DNA of 42,516 bases from Aneurinibacillus aneurinilyticus ATCC 12856 (GCF_000466385.1 NZ_KE952830.1:1-42516); one strand, 5' to 3'. Counted from the first letter of the stretch, positions 1 through 8,825 are shown. Translations and numbers: made by a program. Notes: generated by a model not told the origin, from the letters alone.

Positions 1-60
1 ACTGTTCAGTTTTCAAGGAACTTGTTTTTTGTGTCGTGCCGTTTTTCAGCGGCGACTTTT
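1..60 (-). promoter_or_regulatory. rRNA operon 16S leader (boxA-like region), 5' part
   Basis: Read leftward, this stretch ends with TTCCTTGAAAACTGAACAGT, which closely resembles the TTTGAAAACTGAACA motif found in Bacillales rRNA leaders and spacers. Just upstream of it is a small hairpin with GCCG/CGGC arms. Two sigma-A-type promoters precede it on the same strand. I infer that a 16S rRNA gene starts just outside the window to the left. The rRNA itself is not in the window, so this cannot be confirmed here. Confidence 0.6.
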
Positions 61-62
61 AT

Positions 63-91
63 ATCTTATTACATTTCAAAAACAATTACAA
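63..91 (-). promoter_or_regulatory. sigma-A promoter, proximal, reading leftward (rrn P2-like)
   Basis: On the minus strand the -35 is TTGTAA (86-91) and the -10 is TAAGAT (63-68), separated by exactly 17 bases. It lies just upstream of the rRNA-type leader at the window edge. Tandem promoters of this kind are typical of Bacillales rrn operons. Confidence 0.55.
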
Positions 92-163
92 GCTTTTTTT
101 AAAATTAATTTGAAGAGAAATGCAATCGGATACAAAAACCATTTTTTGAAATCGACAAGAAAT

Positions 164-192
164 AATATATCATGCTTTCTTTATATAGGCAA
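164..192 (-). promoter_or_regulatory. sigma-A promoter, distal, reading leftward (rrn P1-like)
   Basis: On the minus strand the -35 is TTGCCT (187-192) and the -10 is TATATT (164-169), with a 17-base spacer. It lies about 100 bases upstream of the second promoter, the spacing expected of a tandem P1/P2 pair in front of an rRNA operon. The surrounding 93-240 region is very AT-rich and could serve as an UP element. Confidence 0.5.
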
Positions 193-235
193 GACTTTCT
201 GTATGTTTTCTACACCTTAATTTTTCATAAAAATA

Positions 236-281
236 ATATAAAGCAGAAACGCCCAGAATATACAACCCGTGCGTTTCTGCT
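236..281 (-). terminator. Rho-independent terminator of the SLH/PepSY gene
   Basis: Perfect 11-base arms (AGCAGAAACGC at 242-252 and its complement at 271-281) are followed on the minus strand by TTTATATTATTTTTAT. It lies 12 bases after the stop codon at 294 and separates that gene from the rrn promoters. Confidence 0.85.
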
Positions 282-293
282 ACTCTATCCTTT

Positions 294-2567
294 TTATTCC
301 ATGAACGATTCTTTTATGTGTAAATATCTGTATACTGCTACGGCTGTTTCCGCCTTTGTTACTTGGCGCGCCGGCTCAAACTCATTTTTGCTGTTTGGCG
401 TCATAACTTGCAAACGGGTCACCAATGCTGCCTCCCCTTTCTTTTTAATAATTGCCTCATCCTGGAACTTTGTTTCGAATATACCTTCCTTGGCAGCCAA
501 CTTATCATATCCTAATCCCCGCACGATAAGTTCTGCTAAAAATTCACGAGTAGCTGGTTCATTCGGACGCAATTGTTTCACATTTCGCGGCAGCAAACGG
601 TTCTGGAGTGCCCATTCAGCCGCCTGCTTAATTTCATTATTATCGTCTACATCTGTAAAAAACGATTCTTGCCCCGGTCCATAATACTCATACGGCTGTC
701 GTGCCACAGTATAGAATATCTTAATCGCTTCTCCACGCGTCAGCTTTTGATCTGGATTAAGCTGTCCGCCTTTTACTTCCAGCAAATTAGCATCTACCAT
801 GGCCTGTAATTCCTTTTGTAACGGATGACCCGCAATATCGCTTACCGGCTGACCTGAATTATTCACTGGCAAGTTGCCGTACGTTTTCCATTCACCCGTT
901 CTCGCATCCAGATAGCTTGTACCATAATCGTATGGCCGTCCATTCGCTTTAACAGCCAACACATACACAGGTTTGGCTTTACGTCCTTTCCCTGTTTCCC
1001 CTGGCCCATAAGGCGGGATTAGATTATAACGTAACTCCGCCTCCATGAGCGCCATTGCCTTCTTCTTTGCTTCTTCTGGTTTGATTACGTTAGCAATGGC
1101 GGGCAAAGCTTGACTGGACCATGTCATATTGTAATCGGTGATTTCTCCAGTGTCTGCATCTACATTAACTGTTGCTCCTTCACCTACTACGCGAGTTTCA
1201 TTTTCTTTTCTAATAAATGCCACATTATAATTTAGTATTTTTTCTGTGTCCCCATTATAATAATTCGGTGTAGCCTCCACCGCATAAAGCTTATTCAAAC
1301 GTTCAGGCAACACTTTTCTTATGAATGCTTCCGCTGTTTTTTCGGCCTGCTGTCCGCTAATATTCATCTTTATCTTATCCGGGTTCTCCATTTTTTCGTT
1401 ATAAGACATGCCATACTGGCTATAGTTCACCAATTCTCCAGTTTGAGCATCCAGGGAAGCACGCACCTGTTTTCTTTCCCCTTCCGTCTCAACCGCATAT
1501 ACTTCCCACACCTTGCGCTTAACAGGATAGTTCTCCTCGCGATACCCCTTTTGTTCTATTCGCATGGAGTTTTTTAAAATACCAAATTCTTTGATTTTTG
1601 CTATCGCATGCGCTTCATCCATATTCACATTAGGGGGAGGTGTCGTTTTTGCGGTAGAAAGAGGCCGATTGATGTCAACAGATATATTTACCTCTTTGCC
1701 ATCTATACCCGAGATTTGTTTTCCAGTTTTTGCGTCAATAAGAAATCCGGGTACTACGTTGTATAAATCGCTTGACGTTTTAAGTTTTGGCGCGTATGCT
1801 AATTCGATTTTCCCACCAGGCTGTGACGTATTTGACAAATATGCCAATTCCATCTCCAGTTCACGCTCTACCTGATGAAAAATTTCCTCTTTATTTTTTA
1901 CGTTCGAAATGCTGTCAAACTGTACTTCGTCCCAGCTAAAATCCACACTACGAATTTTCCCATTCCTGTCATACGAAATACGAAGCCCTTGGTCTGTTAC
2001 AGGGATTCCATTCTGAAGCCGGATAAAATATAGGGAATTATCCATATACGATGCGCTGCCACGTTTGAAGCTTTCAAGCGACTCTTCGCTAAATTTCAAC
2101 TGTGACGCATATTTTGCATAATGTTTATTTATTAAAGCGTTGGCTTGGTTCACCAGGCTGGTCGTATCCAGCTTCCCTGGCAACAGGTTGCTTCGTTCAG
2201 ATTCACGCGACCAATGGTTTACATTTAGAATTGTCCCGTCCTTCGCATCTATCGAAATGCTTAGTTGTCCATAGTCGTCTCCCGATTGCTGCATGCCCCA
2301 TGTGAGTCTCCACAATGTACGCCCTATATATTTATTATCTTCCATCTCTACCTGATTGTTCGTGTATCCTGCCGGAATCGGCATAAATTCCTGAGCGATC
2401 CGAAGCGCTTCTTCACGGTCAATTTTCGTCGTTTTTACTGCTTGAACAGAAGCTTGCGGTGTCGCTTTCGCTTCATCGGCAAATACATTGTAAGGCAGGA
2501 TTCCCCCTGCTGCAATTGCCGCAGCCAGCATAGATCCTGCCCACTTCTTTTTCGTTTGTTTACGCAT
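294..2567 (-). CDS. YcdB/YcdC-type PepSY protein with C-terminal S-layer homology domains
   Basis: Predicted 757-residue exported surface protein. The start is the Met codon at 2567, preceded by AAAGGGGGAAAAGGA; an upstream in-frame ATG at 2624 lacks a good RBS and would precede the signal peptide. Residues 1 to about 31 form a signal peptide with a positive N-terminus, an Ala/Gly-rich core and a cleavage region near VFADEA. The central part has repeated YcdB/PepSY-like units, with patterns such as TKIDREEALRIAQEFMP and DAKDGTILNVNHW recurring near residues 40, 310, 400 and 500. The last 170 or so residues hold three SLH-like repeats (PVSDIAGHPLQKELQAM, FFTDVDDNNEIKQAAEWA and a more degenerate third copy) that would anchor the protein to secondary cell-wall polymer. 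PepSY/YcdB domains are often linked to peptidase inhibition, but no enzymatic motif is visible. It is followed by its own terminator. Confidence 0.85.
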   Translation of the reverse strand: MRKQTKKKWAGSMLAAAIAAGGILPYNVFADEAKATPQASVQAVKTTKIDREEALRIAQEFMPIPAGYTNNQVEMEDNKYIGRTLWRLTWGMQQSGDDYGQLSISIDAKDGTILNVNHWSRESERSNLLPGKLDTTSLVNQANALINKHYAKYASQLKFSEESLESFKRGSASYMDNSLYFIRLQNGIPVTDQGLRISYDRNGKIRSVDFSWDEVQFDSISNVKNKEEIFHQVERELEMELAYLSNTSQPGGKIELAYAPKLKTSSDLYNVVPGFLIDAKTGKQISGIDGKEVNISVDINRPLSTAKTTPPPNVNMDEAHAIAKIKEFGILKNSMRIEQKGYREENYPVKRKVWEVYAVETEGERKQVRASLDAQTGELVNYSQYGMSYNEKMENPDKIKMNISGQQAEKTAEAFIRKVLPERLNKLYAVEATPNYYNGDTEKILNYNVAFIRKENETRVVGEGATVNVDADTGEITDYNMTWSSQALPAIANVIKPEEAKKKAMALMEAELRYNLIPPYGPGETGKGRKAKPVYVLAVKANGRPYDYGTSYLDARTGEWKTYGNLPVNNSGQPVSDIAGHPLQKELQAMVDANLLEVKGGQLNPDQKLTRGEAIKIFYTVARQPYEYYGPGQESFFTDVDDNNEIKQAAEWALQNRLLPRNVKQLRPNEPATREFLAELIVRGLGYDKLAAKEGIFETKFQDEAIIKKKGEAALVTRLQVMTPNSKNEFEPARQVTKAETAVAVYRYLHIKESFME

Positions 2568-2651
2568 TCCTTTTCCCCCTTTAACATGCCTAACTTTCAC
2601 TAACATTGACGAACAAAACGGCAAAATAGTTCCATATTTTTCTTTCTAAAA

Positions 2652-2688
2652 CAAAAAAAAATTGCCTCTGTACATATATAGAGGCAAG
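2652..2688 (-). terminator. Terminator after the dacF-like remnant
   Basis: The arms TTGCCTCT (2662-2669) and AGAGGCAA (2680-2687) are followed on the minus strand by a run of nine T. It lies directly after the stop codon at 2697 and before the SLH/PepSY gene. Confidence 0.85.
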
Positions 2689-2696
2689 GGACAAGT

Positions 2697-3405
2697 TTAG
2701 ACCCGTTTTTTCTTTAGTAGCAATACCATTATCCAGCTCATGAAAGAAATCATCAGCCACCAGAAAAATAGCATGAAAAACTCAGGAAGACTATACGAGC
2801 GCTCCATTTTTGGGACAACCATTTGTTTGTTCGAAGCGTCTGCTGTAATACGCTGTTCTTTATTAAGTACTGATGGATATTGCCGTGTAAAGCCGGAAGA
2901 AGTCTCAACGGCGAGACCATTTCTTGGGACAACCCGAACTTTAAAGCTGTCATCCTTTGGAATAGCAGCATATACATTCTCTTTCGCATAGTAATCGCCC
3001 ATCTCTCCAGAAATTTTCGTTCCGGCCTTCAGTACAGGCACCGTTTTAAAATTTGAGAGATTTCTGCTCCCCTTCCGCCAGAAATATACGGGTTCCGTCT
3101 GTTTGCCGTGCATTGCGCGACACGGTGACCTGTTCATTCTCCCGATTAACCTCCAGCGCAATAATTCCAGTAACAATTTTAGTAATGCTGGCTGGAGCCA
3201 TCTCTTCATCTGAATTCTTTTCATATAGCACATCTCCTGAACGGGAATCGATGAGAATCGCCGATTGACTGTTGACGGAAAGTTTCTCTGTTTCAATCGT
3301 AGCTTCGGCTAATGCTTGTCCCGTTGGAAAACAAAATTGCCACATAAAAAGGAATAGGAATACGCTTCTTGCTATATATAAATAAATTCGTTTCATCATT
3401 TCCAT
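2697..3405 (-). pseudogene. Broken D-alanyl-D-alanine carboxypeptidase (DacF/PBP5 type), internal deletion with frameshift
   Basis: Two adjoining frames encode the two ends of one penicillin-binding protein. The upstream frame (to 3046) starts near 3405 or 3396 and has a signal anchor, the NSQSAILIDSRSGDVLYEKN motif and the catalytic SxxK as SITK (about 3178-3189). It continues through TRIFLAEGEQKS and then stops. The downstream frame (from about 3067 to 2697) resumes at LSNFKTVPVLKAGTKI, the start of the usual C-terminal beta domain, and ends in a membrane segment and KKKRV. Everything between, including the SxN and KTG active-site motifs, is absent. Family members have about 380 residues, so roughly 150-200 codons are missing, and the join also shifts the frame. 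Neither piece can be an active carboxypeptidase. An assembly artefact is possible but there is no sign of one. Confidence 0.8.
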
Positions 3406-3498
3406 AAAAATAGTATAAATGTTAAGAAAAAAACATGAAAAGTGAAAAAAGTTATAAAAAATCATTATCCTACATGCTAACTATTTCTCCACGGCTAG

Positions 3499-3536
3499 GA
3501 AAAAGAGAAGCGTTATTGCTCAACGCTCCTCTTTTC
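3499..3536 (-). terminator. Terminator of the SDR gene
   Basis: A hairpin with interrupted arms (AGAG.AGCGTT / AACGCT.CTCT) is followed on the minus strand by TTTTTCC. It starts about 20 bases after the SDR stop codon at 3558. Confidence 0.75.
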
Positions 3537-3557
3537 ACTCTAAGGAATTTAACCGCT

Positions 3558-4433
3558 TTAACCATTAAGAACAATTCCGCCGTTCACATGGAGCATCTGA
3601 CCGCTAATATACGATGAATCATCGCTTGCCAGAAACACATAGCTTGGAGCCAATTCTTCGGGCTGCCCCGGACGCTTCATGGGCGTATCTTTACCGAATT
3701 GTTCTACTTGATCCGGTGCAAATGTAGATGGGATAAGCGGCGTCCAGACAGGTCCTGGCGCCACACCATTCACCCGAATCCCTTTTTCAATCAACGACAT
3801 GGACAAGGAGCGGGTGAACGATACAATCGCCCCTTTAGTTGAAGAGTAATCGATAAGCAACGGATGCCCTTTATAAGCTGTAATGGAAGCCGTATTAATA
3901 ATTGCGCTTCCCGGCTTCAAATGTGTAAGCGCAGCCCTGGTCATATAGAACATGGAAAAAATATTCGTCTGGAATGTACGATGAAGCTGCTCGGATGTGA
4001 TATCCTCGAAGTTTTTTTGCACATGCTGTTCTCCAGCATTGTTAACAAGAATATCAAGGCGAGCGAATTCATTGATGACCTTCTGAACTGAATCCTGGCA
4101 AAACGTTTCGTCTCCGATATCGCCCGCAATTGTCAAGCAACGACGTCCTTCTTGTTCGATCTGGCGTTTAGTTTCCTGAGCGTCGCTATGTGCTTCCAGA
4201 TACATAATGCAAACGTCTGCACCTTCTTTGGCGTAAGCAATGGCAACCGCACGTCCAATGCCGCTGTCCCCGCCTGTAATAATCGCAACTTTCCCTTTCA
4301 GCTTGCCACTCGCCTTATATCCGTAATTCTCGGCATTAGGTCGCGGAGTCATTTGCGATTCGATGTCCGGCTGAAGATATCCATGCTGTGGGGCCATTGA
4401 AGTCAGTTTGTCTTTACCGTTTTTTTGCGCCAT
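3558..4433 (-). CDS. SDR family oxidoreductase (general stress protein 39 / YdaD-like)
   Basis: A 291-residue short-chain dehydrogenase with an N-terminal extension of about 45 residues (QHGYLQPDIESQM.PRP). This extension is typical of the YdaD/YhdF/YhxC subgroup of Bacillus stress-induced SDRs. The NAD(P)-binding motif is TGGDSGIG (53-60), NNAG is at 131-134, and the catalytic Ser183, Tyr196 and Lys200 (YSSTK) are present. The C-terminus has the family pattern SSYISGQMLHVNGG. The start at 4433 is chosen because of the upstream AGGAAGGGTGG; an in-frame ATG further upstream has no RBS. The gene stands alone between two terminators. The substrate cannot be deduced. Confidence 0.88.
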   Translation of the reverse strand: MAQKNGKDKLTSMAPQHGYLQPDIESQMTPRPNAENYGYKASGKLKGKVAIITGGDSGIGRAVAIAYAKEGADVCIMYLEAHSDAQETKRQIEQEGRRCLTIAGDIGDETFCQDSVQKVINEFARLDILVNNAGEQHVQKNFEDITSEQLHRTFQTNIFSMFYMTRAALTHLKPGSAIINTASITAYKGHPLLIDYSSTKGAIVSFTRSLSMSLIEKGIRVNGVAPGPVWTPLIPSTFAPDQVEQFGKDTPMKRPGQPEELAPSYVFLASDDSSYISGQMLHVNGGIVLNG

Positions 4434-4506
4434 GATCAGCCACCCTTCCTGGATTTTTTTAAATAACCACACTATATGTTGTTCCCTCTCATCCGTTATC
4501 TGAATC

Positions 4507-4537
4507 AAAAAAGCGAAGCCATATGGCTTCGCTTTTC
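4507..4537. terminator. Bidirectional-looking terminator between the SDR and PNPOx-fold genes
   Basis: AAGCGAAGCC and GGCTTCGCTT arms around a centre ATAT are flanked by A-runs and T-runs. It lies 17 bases after the stop codon of the leftward gene ending at 4554, which it should terminate. Confidence 0.85.
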
Positions 4538-4553
4538 CTTATAAACACCACGC

Positions 4554-5012
4554 CTATTTTAGCATGGCGGCGTAGACCTGCTCATCCAACGCTTTTGCTT
4601 TTTCCAAGTCGTATGTTTTTTCGAAGGTAGGCTCTTGAACGATTTTGGCACCCCAGAACATGCTCTCATGGATGGCAGAAATATCAACCTCGATGTTCGC
4701 CAACGGCATAGCTACCCCTTCTAGCTTCTCTGTAAGAATGGTACCTTTGCCCACAATAGAATATACCGTCTCAAGTCCGATAACACATAAAGTGACGCCA
4801 GGATTATCTTTTACATTTGCCACGATCCTGGATGAAGCACTTACAGAGAAACGGATTTTACTCTCAGAGGGTGCTTTTACCCATGAGATGGCATTAACCG
4901 TCGGAATTTTCGTCTCTGCATCTACTGTGCTAAGCAAAACCAGTGTTTCCGCGTTCAACAATTCTTGTTGTTCCCCTGTTAATGTTGTAGGTATTTCTGT
5001 TTTTTTTGCCAT
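4554..5012 (-). CDS. Pyridoxamine 5'-phosphate oxidase-fold (split-barrel flavin-binding) protein
   Basis: A 152-residue protein of the general FMN-binding split-barrel family. The pattern LVLLSTVDAETKIPTVNAISWV followed by IRFSVSASSRIVANVKDNPGVTL matches the substrate/FMN-contacting strands of this superfamily. No dedicated PdxH motif is visible, so a role in vitamin B6 synthesis is not supported. The start at 5012 is selected from AAAGGAGTAGATACT upstream; the in-frame ATG at 5111 has no RBS. It is transcribed alone and ends at the strong terminator at 4507-4537. The substrate is unknown. Confidence 0.75.
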   Translation of the reverse strand: MAKKTEIPTTLTGEQQELLNAETLVLLSTVDAETKIPTVNAISWVKAPSESKIRFSVSASSRIVANVKDNPGVTLCVIGLETVYSIVGKGTILTEKLEGVAMPLANIEVDISAIHESMFWGAKIVQEPTFEKTYDLEKAKALDEQVYAAMLK

Positions 5013-5157
5013 AGTATCTACTCCTTTTATCTCGCATTGCATTTCTGTCGGACTATCTTCTCCTTCAAAAACAATATTTCCTGCTTGAAAAACATAAATA
5101 GCTACGATCAAAATCCACAGTATACTCCATTCAATGTCCGATTAAGTATTAAACATA

Positions 5158-5192
5158 AGAAAACCTCGCACTTTATTCAAGCGCGAGGTGAA
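5158..5192 (-). terminator. Terminator overlapping the end of moaC
   Basis: On the minus strand ACCTCGC and GCGAGGT form the stem and TTTTCTTAT follows. The stop codon of moaC (5173-5175) lies in the loop, so the stem includes the last codons of the gene. Confidence 0.8.
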
Positions 5193-5673
5193 TTTTTATA
5201 TCGTTGGCAAAGTCCCCACTTTTGCCCCCGGTTTTCGCAGCCAGATATGTAGGACCGACTACCATTTCTTTGTCCATAGCCTTACACATATCATATACTG
5301 TTAATCCGGTCACGGTCGCGGCAGTAAGAGCTTCCATCTCTACTCCGGTTAGTCCTTTCGTTTTTACGGTCACTTCAATATATAACGTATCCTCGGCATT
5401 ATCCGAGAATGCGATGTCTACACCGGTCAAGGCTAGCGGGTGGCACATTGGAATCATATCCGATGTTTTCTTCGCCGCCATAATACCTGCCACCTGGGCT
5501 ACAGCTAGTACATCACCTTTTCCAATACGACCTTCTTTAATCCGTAGCAGCGTCTCTGGCTTCATAACGATTCGACTTTGGACAACGGCGGTTCGCTCTG
5601 TTACTTTTTTCTCTGTAATATCCACCATACGGGCACGTTGCTGTTCATTAAAATGAGTTAATGACTCGCTCAT
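5173..5673 (-). CDS. moaC: Cyclic pyranopterin monophosphate synthase MoaC
   Basis: A 166-residue MoaC, close to the usual length of about 160. With MoaA it converts GTP to cyclic pyranopterin monophosphate, the first stage of molybdenum cofactor synthesis; MoaC rearranges 3',8-cyclo-dihydro-GTP. The MVDITEK start motif, Lys52 in GRIGKGDV, the MCHPL motif (76-80) and the catalytic Asp128/Lys131 in VYDMCK are all present. It begins 4 bases after the moaA stop codon, so the two form an operon and are probably translationally coupled. The RBS lies inside the end of moaA (ATAGGGGGAT). Confidence 0.96.
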   Translation of the reverse strand: MSESLTHFNEQQRARMVDITEKKVTERTAVVQSRIVMKPETLLRIKEGRIGKGDVLAVAQVAGIMAAKKTSDMIPMCHPLALTGVDIAFSDNAEDTLYIEVTVKTKGLTGVEMEALTAATVTGLTVYDMCKAMDKEMVVGPTYLAAKTGGKSGDFANDIKIHLALE

Positions 5674-5677
5674 CGTT

Positions 5678-6679
5678 TTATCCCCCTATTTGTGACATAC
5701 GGCGTGAGGTCGGTATATGGGATTGCTGCTCACTGGCCAATGCCTGCGCCATCTCATGGTTTTCCGGCTTTGCATCAATCGCACGCAGGAACATGTCCTG
5801 TATCGCTTTCTCGTCGCCAATACGTGGACGTACATTCCATTCATCTTCCCAATACAGACACGGCTTAATGTTACCGTCGGCAGTCAGACGCAGGCGGTTA
5901 CAGTTACCACAGAAATGATCGCTCACCGGATGAATCAAGCCAAACGTACCCATCGCGCCCGGAATGCGATAATTGTCTGCCGGACCGTTCCCGTAGATAT
6001 CTCCGGCCGGCTCATACGTATACCCCATCTGTTTTACCTTCTCAAATACTGTATCCAGTGAGAGATATTTCGCGCGCCATCCTTCGTCATTATGGCCGAT
6101 CGGCATATATTCGATAAACCGAATTTGCAGCGGTTTGTCAAGCGACAACCGGATAAAATCTTCAATTTCATCGTCGTTTTGCCCTTGCATCAGCACCACA
6201 TTCAACTTCACTGGCGCAAATCCGACCCGCAGTGCAGCATCCAAGCCATCCATCACCCGCTTCAGGCTGCCACCGCGCGTAATATAGGCAAACCGTTCCG
6301 ATTTCAGGGAGTCTAAGCTAATGTTCACACGAGTCACGCCCGCTTCTTTGAGCGCCTCGGCTTTCTGCGCGAGAAAAATCGCATTCGTTGTTAGTGCAAT
6401 ATCTTCAATGCCCGGTATGTCAGACAGCATAGCAATCAACGTTTCAATCTCCTTGCGCACCAGCGGCTCACCCCCGGTAAGGCGCAGCTTGCGCACGCCC
6501 AGCTTGGCTACCGCCGCTACTACTTCGGCAATCTCTTCGTAACGAAGAATATTCTCGCTCGGCTCAAATTCCATTCCTTCCGCTGGCATGCAGTATACAC
6601 AGCGCAGGTTGCAGCGGTCGGTCACCGAAATCCGTAAATAATCGTGGACGCGGCCAAATCTATCAATTAACTTATTCAT
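5678..6679 (-). CDS. moaA: GTP 3',8-cyclase MoaA
   Basis: A 333-residue radical SAM enzyme of molybdenum cofactor synthesis. The N-terminal [4Fe-4S] cluster is bound by Cys23, Cys27 and Cys30 (CNLRCVYC), and LTGGEP follows at 68-72. The C-terminal substrate-binding cluster is formed by Cys257, Cys260 and Cys274 ([18 protein letters not shown]). The protein ends in Gly-Gly, which is known to be needed for MoaA activity. The start at 6679 is supported by AAGGAG 11 bases upstream; an ATG at 6703 is possible but lacks an equally good site. It leads the moaA-moaC operon and is divergent from moeB. Confidence 0.96.
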   Translation of the reverse strand: MNKLIDRFGRVHDYLRISVTDRCNLRCVYCMPAEGMEFEPSENILRYEEIAEVVAAVAKLGVRKLRLTGGEPLVRKEIETLIAMLSDIPGIEDIALTTNAIFLAQKAEALKEAGVTRVNISLDSLKSERFAYITRGGSLKRVMDGLDAALRVGFAPVKLNVVLMQGQNDDEIEDFIRLSLDKPLQIRFIEYMPIGHNDEGWRAKYLSLDTVFEKVKQMGYTYEPAGDIYGNGPADNYRIPGAMGTFGLIHPVSDHFCGNCNRLRLTADGNIKPCLYWEDEWNVRPRIGDEKAIQDMFLRAIDAKPENHEMAQALASEQQSHIPTSRRMSQIGG

Positions 6680-6774
6680 GAAGCTCGCATCTCCTTCAAC
6701 CATTTTTCCGAGTCACATTAGTATACTATAATATTGTTTGTATTGGAATTGTAGGCTTACCCCTTTAACCATGC

Positions 6775-6780
6775 TACAAT
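6775..6780 (+). promoter_or_regulatory. Extended -10 element for moeB
   Basis: TGCTACAAT provides an extended -10 (TG-n-TACAAT) 49 bases before the moeB start. The -35 is poor. On the other strand, TTCCAA and TATACT with a 17-base gap (about 6720-6748) could drive moaA, so this 150-base spacer looks like a divergent promoter region. Confidence 0.35.
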
Positions 6781-6828
6781 GTTCCCAATATCATAAGCCA
6801 CATACAAAAATATTAATAGGAGCATCTC

Positions 6829-7851
6829 ATGATGGATACACGTTATTCAAGACAATTGTTATTTGCCCCGATAGGTGCAAGCGGACAGGAGAAACTCGAT
6901 ACGAGCCGGGTGGTCATCGTGGGCGCAGGTGCGCTCGGTGCAGTACTCGCCAACCACATGGTGCGAGCCGGTGTAGGACACGTCCGGATCATTGACCGCG
7001 ATTTTGTTGAGCCAAGCAACCTGCAGCGTCAAATGCTATACGATGAAGAAGATGCAGCCAACCATCTGCCGAAGGTAATCGCGGCGGCAGAAAAGCTAAA
7101 ACGAATAAATAGCAGCATAACGGTCGAGCCTATCATCGCTGACATAACGGCAGCAAATGCTGAGGAATTGCTGAAAGGTTTCGATGTAATTCTTGATGGT
7201 ACTGATAACTTCGCCACTCGATTTTTAATTAATGATGTCGCAATAAAACACGGCATTCCATGGGTATATGGCGGAGCTGTTAGCGCAAAAGGGATGTTTA
7301 CGGCCATTCGGCCGCATATCACGCCATGCTTACGTTGCTTTATTCCTGAACCGCCAACCGGTGGGGAAACGTGCGATACAGCTGGTGTTATTGGACCAAT
7401 CATTCATATAGTCGCTTCTTATCAGGCTACGGAAGCACTCAAGTTATTGATCGGGGATGAAAAGAACGTAAATCCTAACCTTGAACATATGGAGATTTGG
7501 CGCAATATGCATACACGGATGAACATGAGTAATAAACGCAATCCAGAATGTCCGACCTGCAATAAAGGTATATTTCAATTCCTGGAATTTTCAGATAAAG
7601 AGGATACCGTAACCTCCTTGTGCGGACGCGACAGTGTGCAGATTAGCCCCGCTACAGAACAAAGACTAAATCTTGAGAAACTTGAGCAGCGCTTCATGCC
7701 ATTAGGCGAAGTCGAACGAAACAAATTCCTGCTTCGTTTCCGTACCGGCGAGTATACATTAATCGTATTTCCGAATGGACGCGTCGTTATTCAGGGAACC
7801 GATGATACGACTGTCGCCCGTACTTTATACGCCAAGTACATCGGGTCTTAA
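6829..7851 (+). CDS. moeB: MoeB/ThiF family sulfur-carrier adenylyltransferase
   Basis: A 340-residue E1-like enzyme. The nucleotide-binding GxGxxG is GAGALG (32-37), DRDFVEPSNLQRQ (56-68) is the classic MoeB/ThiF signature, and DGTDNFATR is at 123-131. Zinc-binding Cys pairs are C167/C170 (CLRC) and C241/C244 (CPTC). The conserved cysteine is Cys182 (ETCDTAGVIGP). Residues 250-340 form an extra C-terminal part without a rhodanese motif. It should adenylate the C-terminal Gly of MoaD or ThiS. The position opposite moaA-moaC favours MoaD, but ThiF cannot be excluded. The start follows ATAGGAGCATCTC. Confidence 0.85.
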   Translation: MMDTRYSRQLLFAPIGASGQEKLDTSRVVIVGAGALGAVLANHMVRAGVGHVRIIDRDFVEPSNLQRQMLYDEEDAANHLPKVIAAAEKLKRINSSITVEPIIADITAANAEELLKGFDVILDGTDNFATRFLINDVAIKHGIPWVYGGAVSAKGMFTAIRPHITPCLRCFIPEPPTGGETCDTAGVIGPIIHIVASYQATEALKLLIGDEKNVNPNLEHMEIWRNMHTRMNMSNKRNPECPTCNKGIFQFLEFSDKEDTVTSLCGRDSVQISPATEQRLNLEKLEQRFMPLGEVERNKFLLRFRTGEYTLIVFPNGRVVIQGTDDTTVARTLYAKYIGS

Positions 7852-7880
7852 AGCATCGTAGGAAAAATGTATAGGCATTG

Positions 7881-7916
7881 TCGCTCATCCTTTTTCTACG
7901 AAGAAACTAAACGGCC
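7881..7916 (+). repeat. Dispersed intergenic element, copy A
   Basis: These 36 bases, 29 bases after the moeB stop codon, match 30 of 36 positions at 12199-12234. The conserved core reads CATCCTTT-TCTAC and GAAAC-AA-CGGCC. Flanking similarity extends left (GAAAAA and GGC at the same spacing), so the true unit may be about 55 bases. In this copy it is followed by a small hairpin (GCCTG/CAGGC, 7917-7935). An inverted repeat (TCGTAG-AAAAA near 7857 and TTTTTCTACGA at 7891-7901) encloses its left part. The function is unknown. Confidence 0.55.
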
Positions 7917-7967
7917 GCCTGGTTTCACCTCAGGCAGTGTATTTTCCAAGCACTACTTCACTTATGT

Positions 7968-8008
7968 ATAAAAAAGCACATGCTTAGTAACAAGCATGTG
8001 CTTTTTTA
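7968..8008. terminator. Bidirectional terminator between the convergent moeB and 8075 genes
   Basis: AAAAAGCACATGCTT and AAGCATGTGCTTTTTT are perfect arms around AGTAAC. T-runs on both strands suit the two converging genes. Confidence 0.88.
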
Positions 8009-8074
8009 TACAAAAATGCCAGACAAGAAAAGGATAGATGCACATCGGCCACCCCATCTTCGTCCTCTTTATTG

Positions 8075-8758
8075 TCACTCGTACATGCGCAACACTTCAA
8101 TTCCATGGTGCTGCATAAATAAACGCCATGACCACTGGCTGTTCTCTTCCTTACTTCGTTCAAAACTCGCTTCCAAGTTCGGTTTTATTTCATAAATGCG
8201 CTCCTTGTTAATCAGCGCATATGGCCCGATAATTCGATGGGTAAAACCTACCTTGACAAGACGAGCAAACAAATACTGACCAATCATGAATTCGCTGCGC
8301 ACCTGCTCCCGATCACCGAGTGCCACATCAATCATATCCTCACCCCATAAATCGGCTAGACGATATCCTTCCTCCCATGCTTCGACTACACGATAAACGG
8401 ACGGGTAAGCGGCCATCCAATGCGCAGCAAGATGCAGTTCCTGTTCAGACAAATCAGTATCCGGGTCCAACAAATACTTCTCGATAATCCGCTCGCCCTT
8501 AATATTCTGATATTCAAGCAGAAGCCAGATGCCATATTGCGCTTCCCAGAATGGCGTCAGTAATGCTTCAGAAGGGAGATTGACCTTGCTACGGAATATA
8601 TGCTTAGCTCGTACCTTCTCCCGTAGATTCAGCGCATTGCACGCATACTCGCGAAGCTTCTCCATCAGATTCTCATGTATCTCATTAAAAACCTGCTGTT
8701 TCGCCTCTCGTTCAGTAAAGAAATCGACAAGAACCTCGGATTCATGTTCACTTTGCAA
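8075..8758 (-). CDS. Hypothetical protein (227 residues), downstream of sftA
   Basis: I do not recognise the family. The product is soluble, rich in Glu and aromatic residues, and has no signal peptide or membrane segment. Its start reads VDFFTEREAKQQVFNEIHENL and it ends QWSWRLFMQHHGIEVLRMYE. The start codon is TTG at 8758, after AAGGAG at a long spacing. It lies 67 bases after sftA on the same strand. The gap also contains an extended -10 (TGGTATAAT), so it may be co-transcribed with sftA and also have its own promoter. It ends at the bidirectional terminator shared with moeB. Confidence 0.75.
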   Translation of the reverse strand: MQSEHESEVLVDFFTEREAKQQVFNEIHENLMEKLREYACNALNLREKVRAKHIFRSKVNLPSEALLTPFWEAQYGIWLLLEYQNIKGERIIEKYLLDPDTDLSEQELHLAAHWMAAYPSVYRVVEAWEEGYRLADLWGEDMIDVALGDREQVRSEFMIGQYLFARLVKVGFTHRIIGPYALINKERIYEIKPNLEASFERSKEENSQWSWRLFMQHHGIEVLRMYE

Positions 8759-8825
8759 AACGATTCAACTCCTTACCTTGCGAGCATTTCCTTTCATTAT
8801 ACCATGAAAAGGGAGGATTCCAGTA

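Noticed and set aside
172-684. 170-codon plus-strand frame over the end of the SLH gene
   Set aside because: It runs through a terminator and antisense to the SLH domains, with no RBS.
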